Shown piece by piece: positions 1 to 8,577 of a stretch of DNA of 64,000 nt. The notes under the pieces are model-generated. The model saw only the letters and a list, made by a program, of their open reading frames with translations. It had not been told where the DNA came from and made no database searches. The stretch is from Dysgonomonas sp. UBA5412. GTDB lineage: Bacteria > Bacteroidota > Bacteroidia > Bacteroidales > Dysgonomonadaceae. How positions within the stretch are numbered: the first letter of the stretch is position 1; each line of letters begins with the position of its first letter. The DNA lies in NCBI GenBank assembly GCA_002409595.1, contig DHNQ01000027.1, positions 62,001-126,000 of the forward strand. Direction: 5' to 3'. The translations under genes were made by a program, and so were the position numbers.

Positions 1-211
1 GGTCTACCGTCATAGGCAAAGTGGTTATATTGCCAACCATAACATTAGAGGCAGAGTCTCCTACAAGAATGACATCCATACCTGCCTGATCTATTATCGA
101 AGCCATGGAATAATCATAGGCTGTGAGCATCGAAATTTTTTCTCCGCGTTGCTTCATTTCTATAAGGCGACGGGTAGTAACCTTACGGTTATCTTCAGTA
201 TATGTAGACAT
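1..211 (-). CDS. panB: 3-methyl-2-oxobutanoate hydroxymethyltransferase, N-terminal part
   Basis: This is the first 70 codons of a gene that runs off the left edge. It starts at ATG 211 and reads MSTYTEDNRKVTTRRLIEMK, followed by GEKISMLTAYDYSMASIID and then a GDSASNVMVG segment. The YDYSMA and VGDS(A/L) motifs are characteristic of PanB, which transfers a hydroxymethyl group from methylene-tetrahydrofolate to 2-oxoisovalerate in pantothenate synthesis. The aspartate of GDS is a magnesium ligand in the family. The gene is divergent from mfd across 245 bp. A -7 box (TACCTTTG on the minus strand) at 250-257 is well placed to drive it. The catalytic C-terminal half lies outside the window, so completeness cannot be judged. 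Confidence 0.93.
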   Translation of the reverse strand, partial: MSTYTEDNRKVTTRRLIEMKQRGEKISMLTAYDYSMASIIDQAGMDVILVGDSASNVMVGNITTLPMTVD

Positions 212-249
212 AATTTCTAAATGATTTTTAGTTAAAATAAACCGGAGGA

Positions 250-257
250 CAAAGGTA
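250..257 (-). promoter_or_regulatory. Predicted panB promoter -7 box
   Basis: The minus strand reads TACCTTTG, a match to the Bacteroidota TAnnTTTG -7 element, 39 bp upstream of the panB ATG. A TTTG-like -33 element at the expected distance is degenerate. Prediction from sequence only. Confidence 0.5.
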
Positions 258-424
258 TAAATAAATGAATGAAGAAAACAATTATTTCTATGATTGAAAC
301 AGAGGGTAAATATGATCCGATACAAAATGTAAGAAGTAAGGCATTCTAACAAAAAATATTATGAAAACAAAAATTAAAATACACTAACAGACTTTCATCT
401 GTTCTTTTTTTATAAGAGATTTAG

Positions 425-432
425 TAATTTTG
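425..432 (+). promoter_or_regulatory. Predicted mfd promoter -7 box
   Basis: TAATTTTG matches the Bacteroidota TAnnTTTG consensus and lies 24 bp before the TTG start of mfd, so the 5' leader would be very short. The -33 region at about 402-407 is T-rich but has no exact TTTG. Confidence 0.45.
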
Positions 433-456
433 TATTTTTAATAAAAAACAACAACG

Positions 457-3400
457 TTGAAACTATCTGCTCTACAAGAGGTTTTTGAAAACCATAAGAA
501 TATACCGGCAATCGCCGACTCTTTGAAAAAACATACTAATATCTATCTGAAAGGTTTGCAGGGATCATCCGCTGCAATGCTTTCCGCCAGCTTATATCAC
601 AAAAATAAGGAATGCTTTATATATGTATTGAATGATATGGAAAGCGCGGGATATTTCTACCACGACCTTAGTCAGATATTAGATAATGATAAAGTATTTT
701 TCTTTCCTTCGGCATATAAACGGGCTATTAAATACGGGCAAATAGATACTGCGAATGAGATTCTCAGAACAGAGGTTATCGGGAAGCTGCAAACTAAAGA
801 CAAACATCTTATTATTGTCACTTATCCGGAAGCCTTAGCCGAAAAGGTAGTAGCCAAAAGTATTTTGGAAAAGAATACGATACATATAAAAGTAAATGAG
901 GAAATAGATCGCAACTTTGTATCGGAAATGCTAGATTCGTTCGGATTCGAATATGTAGATTACGTCTACGAACCGGGGCAATATGCTATTAGAGGAAGTA
1001 TATTGGATGTGTTTTCTTTCTCATACGAATTTCCTTTTCGTATTGATTTCTTTGGAGACGAAGTTAGTACAATACGTACATTTGATATAGAAACTCAGCT
1101 TTCTAAAGAGCGGCTGGAACAGATACAGATCATACCCGACATGCAAAAATCGGATATGGAACGTGAGTCTCTGCTCAAGCTTATCCCCTCCGATACAATT
1201 ATCGGTTTTAAAGATTACACGTGGACAGGAGAAAAAATAGAGTCGTTATATAATGATTCGACTATACTTGACAATCCTGAATATGAAAAGGATTTGCAAA
1301 ATAAACTCACTACACCTGACATTTATCAATCGCAGATAAAGGATTTCAGACATATTCACTTCGGAGCCAGAGCGCATGGAGTAACAGATGCGACTATCGA
1401 ATTTGATACGGATATACAGCCTCCTTTTCATAAAAACTTTGATCTGATAAGTGAGACTTTTCATAAGTATATAGACAAGGGATATACCATATATATATTG
1501 AGTGACAGTGAAAAACAACATAAGCGACTGCAATCTATATTTGAAGACAGAAACGACAATATAAATTTTGTACCGGTAGAGAAAACGTTATCCGAAGGTT
1601 TTTTGGACGAAACGCTGAAAATATGTTGCTTCACAGATCATCAGTTATTCGACCGTTATCATAAATATAATTTGAAATCAGATCGGGTTCGCTCCGGCAA
1701 GTTTGCATTATCTCTCAAAGAATTACAACAATTTCAGATAGGCGATTACATCGTGCATATAGATCATGGTGTCGGACAATTCGGAGGACTTGTGCGTTCT
1801 GATATGAATGGTAAGATGCAGGAGCTGATAAAACTGATCTATCTGAATAATGATTCAATATTCGTATCATTACATTCGCTGCATAAGATATCCAAGTATA
1901 GAGGTAAAGAAGGCGAACCTCCACGCATCAACAAACTAGGTACGGGTGCTTGGAACAAAATAAAGGAGAAGACTAAAAGTAAGGTTAAAGACATAGCCCG
2001 CGACCTGATACAACTATATGCAAAGCGACGTCAGGAAGAGGGATATAAATTCTCGCCCGATTCTTTTTTACAACACGAATTAGAAGCTTCTTTTATCTAC
2101 GAGGATACACCCGATCAGTTTAAGGCCACAACGGATATAAAGCATGATATGGAGAGTAGCAAACCTATGGATAGGCTAATCTGTGGCGATGTAGGATTCG
2201 GAAAAACCGAGGTTGCTATACGTGCTGCCTTCAAAGCTGTGACAGACAACAAACAAGTGGCGGTACTTGTACCCACCACTGTTTTGGCATATCAGCACTA
2301 TCAAACATTCAGAGACAGATTGAAAGATTTTCCATGCAGAATAGAATACATAAGCCGTGCCCGTACTGCGGGACAGATAAAAGAAATATTAAACGAGCTA
2401 AAGGAAGGCAAAGTTGACATACTGATAGGTACACACCGTATTGTAGGCAAGGATATACAATTTAAGGATTTAGGTTTGTTGATTATCGACGAAGAACAAA
2501 AGTTTGGAGTGGCTGTGAAAGAAAAGCTAAAGCAAATGAAATCGAATGTCGATACTCTGACAATGACGGCAACACCTATTCCACGTACATTACAATTCTC
2601 ATTAATGGGTGCGCGCGATCTGTCAGCAATCACAACACCTCCGCCAAATCGTTATCCGATACAAACAGAGGTACATACTTTTGATCCTCTTATTTTACGT
2701 GAAGCTATTGAGTTTGAAATGAGCCGCAACGGGCAAGTATTTGTCATAAATAACCGTATAAAGAATATATATGAACTGGAGGAACAGATCAAACGAGAAG
2801 TTCCAGATGCACGGGTTGTTGTAGGGCATGGACAAATGGACCCTGCTAAGTTGGAATCGGTAATTATTGACTTTGTTAATCACGAATATGATGTGCTTAT
2901 TGCCACCTCCATCATAGAATCGGGAATTGATATTCCAAATGCAAATACAATCATTGTAAACAATGCTCAGAATTTTGGTTTGAGCGACCTCCACCAATTG
3001 AGAGGACGTGTGGGACGCAGTAACAAAAAAGCGTTTGCTTATCTTTTAGCACCTCCATTGCATACACTTACACCTGAGGCAAGAAGACGATTGCAGGCAA
3101 TAGAAAACTTTTCGGAACTCGGTCACGGTTTCCATATCGCAATGCAGGATCTGGATATACGCGGTGCAGGAAATATGCTGGGAGCCGAACAAAGTGGTTT
3201 CATTGCCGACTTGGGTTATGAGGTTTATCAAAAAATATTGACGGAAGCTGTAAATGAATTAAAAAATGATGAGTTTGCAGATATTTATCACGAAACCAGT
3301 GGAGAAGAGAAAATAGAGGGTGATAGCTTTGTAGATGACGTACAAATAGAGAGCGATCTTGAACTTCTGTTTCCGGCAACATATATTCCAAACGATTCGG

Positions 3401-3783
3401 AAAGAATTACTTTATATCAGGAGTTAGACAATATGAATCGAGAAACTGATATTCAGAATTTCATATTACGTCTTGAAGATCGTTTCGGAAAGATACCAGA
3501 AGAAGGTAGGGAATTAATTATGGTAGTACGACTACGCTTACTCGCCAAAACTCTAGGTATAGAAAAAGTAGTATTGAAAAGCGGAAAAATGAGTTTATTC
3601 CTTATTTCGAATACAGACTCTCCATATTATCAATCTAAGGCGTTCGACAAACTATTAGGCTATATACAAAAATACCCCCGTAGTTGCGAATTGAAAGAGC
3701 GCAACGGAAAACGATCTGTTAGCATAAAGAATATTCCGAATGTGGAAACTGCGTGCATGGCTCTGATGGAAATAATAGGATAA
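457..3783 (+). CDS. mfd: Transcription-repair coupling factor Mfd
   Basis: This 1108-residue superfamily 2 translocase releases RNA polymerase stalled at DNA lesions and recruits UvrA. The N-terminal third is the UvrB-like region. An RNA polymerase-interacting CarD-like segment begins near ELQQFQIGDYIVHIDHGVG. The translocase core has Walker A GDVGFGKT at about residues 577-584, the DEEQ box (IIDEEQKFGV), the TATPIPRTL motif and RGRVGRS. The C-terminal domain, which restrains UvrA binding in the family, is intact. The length is normal for Bacteroidota. The start is TTG at 457, because no in-frame ATG fits before the conserved N-terminus. It is monocistronic, with a terminator right after it, and divergent from panB. 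Confidence 0.97.
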   Translation: MKLSALQEVFENHKNIPAIADSLKKHTNIYLKGLQGSSAAMLSASLYHKNKECFIYVLNDMESAGYFYHDLSQILDNDKVFFFPSAYKRAIKYGQIDTANEILRTEVIGKLQTKDKHLIIVTYPEALAEKVVAKSILEKNTIHIKVNEEIDRNFVSEMLDSFGFEYVDYVYEPGQYAIRGSILDVFSFSYEFPFRIDFFGDEVSTIRTFDIETQLSKERLEQIQIIPDMQKSDMERESLLKLIPSDTIIGFKDYTWTGEKIESLYNDSTILDNPEYEKDLQNKLTTPDIYQSQIKDFRHIHFGARAHGVTDATIEFDTDIQPPFHKNFDLISETFHKYIDKGYTIYILSDSEKQHKRLQSIFEDRNDNINFVPVEKTLSEGFLDETLKICCFTDHQLFDRYHKYNLKSDRVRSGKFALSLKELQQFQIGDYIVHIDHGVGQFGGLVRSDMNGKMQELIKLIYLNNDSIFVSLHSLHKISKYRGKEGEPPRINKLGTGAWNKIKEKTKSKVKDIARDLIQLYAKRRQEEGYKFSPDSFLQHELEASFIYEDTPDQFKATTDIKHDMESSKPMDRLICGDVGFGKTEVAIRAAFKAVTDNKQVAVLVPTTVLAYQHYQTFRDRLKDFPCRIEYISRARTAGQIKEILNELKEGKVDILIGTHRIVGKDIQFKDLGLLIIDEEQKFGVAVKEKLKQMKSNVDTLTMTATPIPRTLQFSLMGARDLSAITTPPPNRYPIQTEVHTFDPLILREAIEFEMSRNGQVFVINNRIKNIYELEEQIKREVPDARVVVGHGQMDPAKLESVIIDFVNHEYDVLIATSIIESGIDIPNANTIIVNNAQNFGLSDLHQLRGRVGRSNKKAFAYLLAPPLHTLTPEARRRLQAIENFSELGHGFHIAMQDLDIRGAGNMLGAEQSGFIADLGYEVYQKILTEAVNELKNDEFADIYHETSGEEKIEGDSFVDDVQIESDLELLFPATYIPNDSERITLYQELDNMNRETDIQNFILRLEDRFGKIPEEGRELIMVVRLRLLAKTLGIEKVVLKSGKMSLFLISNTDSPYYQSKAFDKLLGYIQKYPRSCELKERNGKRSVSIKNIPNVETACMALMEIIG

Positions 3784-3814
3784 TAAATATAAATCAAATA
3801 TTTATTAATAAAAG

Positions 3815-3852
3815 CAAAAGCGGGATGACTCAATAGCCATCCCGCTTTTTAA
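3815..3852. terminator. Bidirectional terminator between mfd and the 3.9 kb lipoprotein gene
   Basis: An inverted repeat AAAAGCGGGATG / CATCCCGCTTTT encloses a 10-nt loop, with T-runs on one side and A-runs on the other. It can therefore end transcription from both converging genes. Confidence 0.85.
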
Positions 3853-3871
3853 TAAAGAAACGGTTGTATAA

Positions 3872-5431
3872 TTAATATGAAGTGTTTTGAGGATCAAAGT
3901 TAGTCCATCCAGACATCCAGTTGTCAGCATCAGAATCACTGGCAAAGGCTCCTGAATAATTAACTTTTGTGAAGAATGAATCTGATAGCAATGCATCAGT
4001 AAAAGCACCTAAACCTAAAGCTGGGCTACCTGCTACCGGACCATAATTCGGATTAGCAGCTTTGCTGTTAGGCTGCTTCAATTTCAAGTCGGCAATACTG
4101 GTCAAAGCTTTATTATTGTTACTTGCTAGATTAAAGAAACTACTAGAGAATGAAGGTTTAGTAGCATCAGTAACAGTTGTTCCGTTTGTAGAAAGCTGAT
4201 CTGTCCATGCAGGAGCTTGTTTGTTGATATCGGCACCTAAAACTGTCATTCCGGCAAATATATTATTTTTTATCTTAATAATGCCCTCTTCAGCCCATTT
4301 CTGAGTAGTACCTTTCTGATTGTCAAGAATCAAACCTACGGGATAACCTGTTGCAATAGAGTTAAACAAATTTAAGCGAGAGTTGCGACGAATTTGCACA
4401 GCAGATTGGAATGTACCTAATCGTCCACCATCAGGAGAAATTAAACCATCACCTGTGATATATTGAGTTGTATTAGCAAAATCGGTTGCTTGTCCGATAG
4501 GACCGATAAATGTAACGTTACTAAATACAGCCTTAGTATAAGGTTCGTCAGTTGTTCCATTAGCATTATTATCTGATTCAAAACCATTAGATAGTGATTG
4601 GTCTGCTATTTTTGGATTTCTTACAGATAAAAGAAATTGTAAATTACCCGAAAAACCATAATCTGTATCAAAATCATCATCCCATCCGTGGTATGCTACC
4701 AGATATTTAGCATTTACAGTACCTCCAAACCATTCAAACGAGTCATCTCCACTGTATGAAACTTGTACGTGGTCAACTTGTGTGCCACGGCCTACTGAGC
4801 CAAAGGTTACACCATTTATTTCCTGATCAGTTTCAAATGGAATACCTGCAAATTCAACTCTCACATAGCTTAAGATACCTGAATTATCATTATCATCGCT
4901 ACCACCGTGAGGAGCAATAGGACCACCTTCGATAGGCATACCTGTTGTATTGTCATTGTTATTATGTGCTCGTCCGGAAAGAATAATGCCCCCCCAGTCT
5001 CCAGGCTTACGACTACCTTGCGCCTGATTAGAAGTGAATACAATAGGCTCCGATACAGTACCTTTTGCGATTAACTTTCCTCCTCTTTTTGCAATTAAAG
5101 TGGCTTTTGTAGCCTTATCTCCTTTAATTATAGTCCCTGGTTCAATAGTTAATGTAGCACCATCTTCAATATAAATCCAACCTTTGACTACATAAGTACC
5201 TTTTTTGATTGTATGGCTTTCTTTGATAGAAAAAGATTGTTCACCGTTACCTATTTGAGTTCCATTATTGAAGAGAATTTGTTCTGTCGAACCATCTCCA
5301 CCATTATCTCCTCCTCCGTTGTTTCCGTTACCATTGCCATTGTCGTCGTCATTATCAGAACATGCTGATAAAAGAGCAATCGATGCAATTAAAAATAATT
5401 TTCCGAATAAACTAAATGATTTCATATTCAT
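3872..5431 (-). CDS. Surface lipoprotein with beta-helix-like repeats, partner of the TonB receptor
   Basis: The 519-residue protein has a lipoprotein signal peptide with lipobox LLSAC. This is followed by a very acidic, Asn/Gly-rich linker (SDNDDDNGNG), which fits the Bacteroidota lipoprotein export signal for surface display. The body holds beta-helix-like stretches such as GATLTIEPGTIIKG and GGKLIAKGT. Later it has WGGIILSGRA and VSYSGDDSFEWFGGTV, seen in a widespread but poorly characterised Bacteroidota family sometimes misnamed multidrug transporter. I see no enzymatic motif. It lies 39 bp downstream of the TonB-dependent receptor on the same strand, so the two are probably co-transcribed and act together at the outer membrane. 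It takes the genomic position a SusD would have. The cargo is unknown. Confidence 0.75.
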   Translation of the reverse strand: MNMKSFSLFGKLFLIASIALLSACSDNDDDNGNGNGNNGGGDNGGDGSTEQILFNNGTQIGNGEQSFSIKESHTIKKGTYVVKGWIYIEDGATLTIEPGTIIKGDKATKATLIAKRGGKLIAKGTVSEPIVFTSNQAQGSRKPGDWGGIILSGRAHNNNDNTTGMPIEGGPIAPHGGSDDNDNSGILSYVRVEFAGIPFETDQEINGVTFGSVGRGTQVDHVQVSYSGDDSFEWFGGTVNAKYLVAYHGWDDDFDTDYGFSGNLQFLLSVRNPKIADQSLSNGFESDNNANGTTDEPYTKAVFSNVTFIGPIGQATDFANTTQYITGDGLISPDGGRLGTFQSAVQIRRNSRLNLFNSIATGYPVGLILDNQKGTTQKWAEEGIIKIKNNIFAGMTVLGADINKQAPAWTDQLSTNGTTVTDATKPSFSSSFFNLASNNNKALTSIADLKLKQPNSKAANPNYGPVAGSPALGLGAFTDALLSDSFFTKVNYSGAFASDSDADNWMSGWTNFDPQNTSY

Positions 5432-5470
5432 ATAATTAAAAAGTTGTTTATTGTTTCTGATTAGAATTAA

Positions 5471-8308
5471 TTAAAACGTATATCTTGCTGTTAAAGACAT
5501 ATTTTGTCCCGGTTTAAATTCTTTTGTAACCTGTTCCCTTTCATGTGTATTACCATCTCCATCAATAAATTTAGGGAATTGAGCATATTTAATTTTTGCA
5601 GCTAATATGTCTTTTATTCCCGCATTTAATTCAAAGTGTTTGCCAAGTTTTTTTGTCAGAGTGAAATCAATTACATTTCTAGGCATTTCGTACATATCGG
5701 GAATGTCATTATTTACAGATGCTCCTGACGACGTAGACACTCGTCCGATACCAACTATGCGCTTGCCGATAATATTGTAAAGAGCAGAGACTGTAAGTCC
5801 TAATTCTTCACTTTGATAAAACAATCCGGTATTTACCAAATATGGAGATTGACCTTGCATAGGACGATCATAATTAGCCCCACTATTTTCCTTAAATTTA
5901 ACTTCACTCTTAATTAATGATCCGTTGAAGGTCAAAGAGAAATCTTTAAGACCGACAAAATCAAGACTCTTTTTTATATCTACTTCTATTCCATAATTAT
6001 TCGCCTTATCCGCATTTTTGAATGTATAAATATATGTACCTCCACCATCAAGATAAGTCCATTCGATTGGATCTTTAAAGTTCTTATAAAATAGTGCTAC
6101 TGAGAATATTTCAGATGCAGATGGGTAAAATTCATATCTTATATCGAAATTATTTACATAAGCTGGTTTCAAATCTGGGTTACCTGATACAAAGCTAAAT
6201 AAGTCAAAATCGTAATAAGATGATGATGACATTTCTCTAAATTCTTGTCGGTTTGTAGATCGTCCATAAGCTAAACGCACCAAATGATCGTTTGACAGAT
6301 TATATGAAGCATTCAATGATGGAAACAAGTCTGTATAAGAATAATCTGTTGTCTTTGATTTATCCCCCAATATGGTTGTATAACTCTTTAAAGACATTTT
6401 ATTATGCTCTAAACGTACTCCTGTATATATATTGAGTTTGTTGAATGGTATATTAAATCCTACATAACCGGCTGCTTGCGTATTTGTTCCGGAATAATCA
6501 TTCAAACGACTGGTGTCGTCATAAGTGAATAATTTATTTGCAGCATAATTTTCCGCAGCAAGTATTTGAGTATAAACATCGCCATAACCAAAATCGTTTG
6601 GTAAATTTTCAGGTATCCAACGATATTTAAAGTATCTAGTATTGTAGTTACGGTCTCTGTACTCTCCGTACAATCCGGCTTTTAATGACGGTTTAAAACC
6701 ATTGTCGAATGAAAAATCATGTGTATAATTTGTTGATAGAGTATAGCTATATTCATTCAGTTTATTATAATCTCTGGTTATGCTATTCTGATCTATCTGA
6801 TATTCTAAATAATGAGCATCACCGGGATAACCATTCTGTTCCCAATTTATTATACGTCTATCAGGTTGATTCTTATTACTGTAAGAAAAACCGGCAACCC
6901 AATCCAGATTATCTTTATTTGTCAGGGTATGCTTTCCGGCAAGCTGTCCTGAATAAGCAAGACGGCTACTATAAATGTATTCAGCTTTTCGTTGACCATA
7001 AAAGCCACTTGTATTCTGATATCCTTCACGCTCAGTATATCTGCTTTTTCCTATTTGATTTACTATATTTCGGAATTCGAAACGATGCTTATCGTTAGGC
7101 ATATATATCAAGTTAGCCAAACCGCCAATCCGTGCATCGTTATTATACTGATTGTCTGTATATTTGAATGTAAAGTATGGTTTATCGTTATCAGAGTCAT
7201 ATACTCCATAACGAGAGTTTTCCATATCAGTAAAAGTTTTACTTGTATTACTATAATTCAAAGCAGCAATAAGTCCCCACATACTATTGTTTTCTCCGGA
7301 ATACTTACGGTTAATCACAAATCCCAGACGTTGATCAGGCAATGGATTTTTTGTCTTCACAGACCAATCATTGTTAAAACCGGATTGAGTAAGATTCGTA
7401 ACCTGTTCTGCATTAGCATTATCTATACGTCCTGATAAGAATTTGCTTGGTAAACTTCTAAATCCGTTATCGAAACCTAGAAAATCTGTTCCACTACCCT
7501 TACTATATTTAAAATCTTTAAACTGAGTCTGTGTATTAAGCCCTAAGCCATAACTCACTTGGACAGAATTCTCATTAGGGATTCCTTTTGTTTCCACTTT
7601 TATAAATCCACCTGAGAAGTCGGCAGGGAGCTCCGGTTGTGGCGATTTTACAATCATTATATTTTCTATCTGAGAACTAGGCAACACATCGAATGAGAAT
7701 GAACGTGTATCTGCTTCCGAGCTTGGAATGGTACTATTGTTAACCCATACATTATTATATCGTTGAGCTAAACCTCTGGCTACAACAAACTTATCATCTA
7801 TAATAGATATTCCGGGGATACGTCTGATTACTTCCGATGCATCTCTATCCTGACTTTTTGAAATTTGCTGAGAAGATACACCGCTTACAACCGCACTCGA
7901 GTTACGGATAGAACTTAATAGAGATACTTCCGAATTGATGCGTCCTAAGGCTACTACATAAACTTCACCCAATGTGTGAGACGATTCTATCATTGGAATA
8001 TCAACATGAGTTACCTCTCCTTTCTTTACTTCCACATCTGTTATTTCGAGAGGCTGATAAGAAATATATGAAGTTACTATAGTGTACTTGCCCGGACCAA
8101 CGTTTAATTCATAATTACCATCGGCATCCGTAATTGCTCCTATTGTTGTATTCTTGATTGAAATGGCAACACCGGGAAGTAATTCCTCTGTTTTGGCATC
8201 TTTAACCGAACCAGCTATCTTAGTTTGAGCTGATATTGTACTAGAGAATAATAATAAAATGATTACTGCAAAAAAAGTTTTTAGCAAATCATTATATAGC
8301 TTTAGCAT
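5471..8308 (-). CDS. TonB-dependent outer-membrane receptor without SusD partner
   Basis: A carboxypeptidase-regulatory-like domain (GSVKDAKTEELLPGVAISI..GAITDADGNYEL) follows the signal peptide. Next come a plug domain with ASEVIRRIPGI and VARGLAQRYNNVWVNN, and a 22-strand-type barrel ending in the aromatic residues SLTARYTF. Total length is about 945 residues. I prefer the ATG at 8308 (MLKLYNDLLKTFFAVIILLL) because it places the signal peptide at the N-terminus; an in-frame ATG at 8329 would add seven residues. It differs from SusC proteins in length and in its motifs (PELPADFSGGFIKVETKG). It forms an apparent two-gene operon with the downstream beta-helix-like lipoprotein. The substrate cannot be deduced; metal chelates, peptides or glycans are all possible. 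Confidence 0.85.
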   Translation of the reverse strand: MLKLYNDLLKTFFAVIILLLFSSTISAQTKIAGSVKDAKTEELLPGVAISIKNTTIGAITDADGNYELNVGPGKYTIVTSYISYQPLEITDVEVKKGEVTHVDIPMIESSHTLGEVYVVALGRINSEVSLLSSIRNSSAVVSGVSSQQISKSQDRDASEVIRRIPGISIIDDKFVVARGLAQRYNNVWVNNSTIPSSEADTRSFSFDVLPSSQIENIMIVKSPQPELPADFSGGFIKVETKGIPNENSVQVSYGLGLNTQTQFKDFKYSKGSGTDFLGFDNGFRSLPSKFLSGRIDNANAEQVTNLTQSGFNNDWSVKTKNPLPDQRLGFVINRKYSGENNSMWGLIAALNYSNTSKTFTDMENSRYGVYDSDNDKPYFTFKYTDNQYNNDARIGGLANLIYMPNDKHRFEFRNIVNQIGKSRYTEREGYQNTSGFYGQRKAEYIYSSRLAYSGQLAGKHTLTNKDNLDWVAGFSYSNKNQPDRRIINWEQNGYPGDAHYLEYQIDQNSITRDYNKLNEYSYTLSTNYTHDFSFDNGFKPSLKAGLYGEYRDRNYNTRYFKYRWIPENLPNDFGYGDVYTQILAAENYAANKLFTYDDTSRLNDYSGTNTQAAGYVGFNIPFNKLNIYTGVRLEHNKMSLKSYTTILGDKSKTTDYSYTDLFPSLNASYNLSNDHLVRLAYGRSTNRQEFREMSSSSYYDFDLFSFVSGNPDLKPAYVNNFDIRYEFYPSASEIFSVALFYKNFKDPIEWTYLDGGGTYIYTFKNADKANNYGIEVDIKKSLDFVGLKDFSLTFNGSLIKSEVKFKENSGANYDRPMQGQSPYLVNTGLFYQSEELGLTVSALYNIIGKRIVGIGRVSTSSGASVNNDIPDMYEMPRNVIDFTLTKKLGKHFELNAGIKDILAAKIKYAQFPKFIDGDGNTHEREQVTKEFKPGQNMSLTARYTF

Positions 8309-8538
8309 TTTAAAAATTTCTTTATACATATATTACTTTAATAATTACAGTTGCAAATCACTTGCATTTTTGTTACAGAACAGCTACATAAAAAATAAGG
8401 TTATATAAAGAGAATTGATCTTTTCTGTTAAGGTATATTTATCAAAAATCCATGAACTTAAGTATATGTTAATAACAAACAAACGGTCAACCAAATGTTA
8501 ATTAACAAATTAAGAGTGTAATTAAACCAAACGATTAT

Positions 8539-8546
8539 TATATTTG
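8539..8546 (+). promoter_or_regulatory. Predicted GH20 gene promoter -7 box
   Basis: TATATTTG matches TAnnTTTG, 31 bp before the first ATG of the hexosaminidase gene. The 248-bp region between it and the divergent receptor gene is very AT-rich and shows no structured RNA that I can recognise. Confidence 0.45.
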
Positions 8547-8577
8547 TATAATGTTGAACCAAATTATTTAAATCGTT

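Noticed and set aside
6709..7435. Two overlapping plus-strand ORFs (129 and 147 codons) inside the TonB receptor gene
   Set aside because: They are antisense to a well-supported coding region, and their hydrophobic, Tyr- and Ile-rich composition is what reverse reading of the barrel codons gives.
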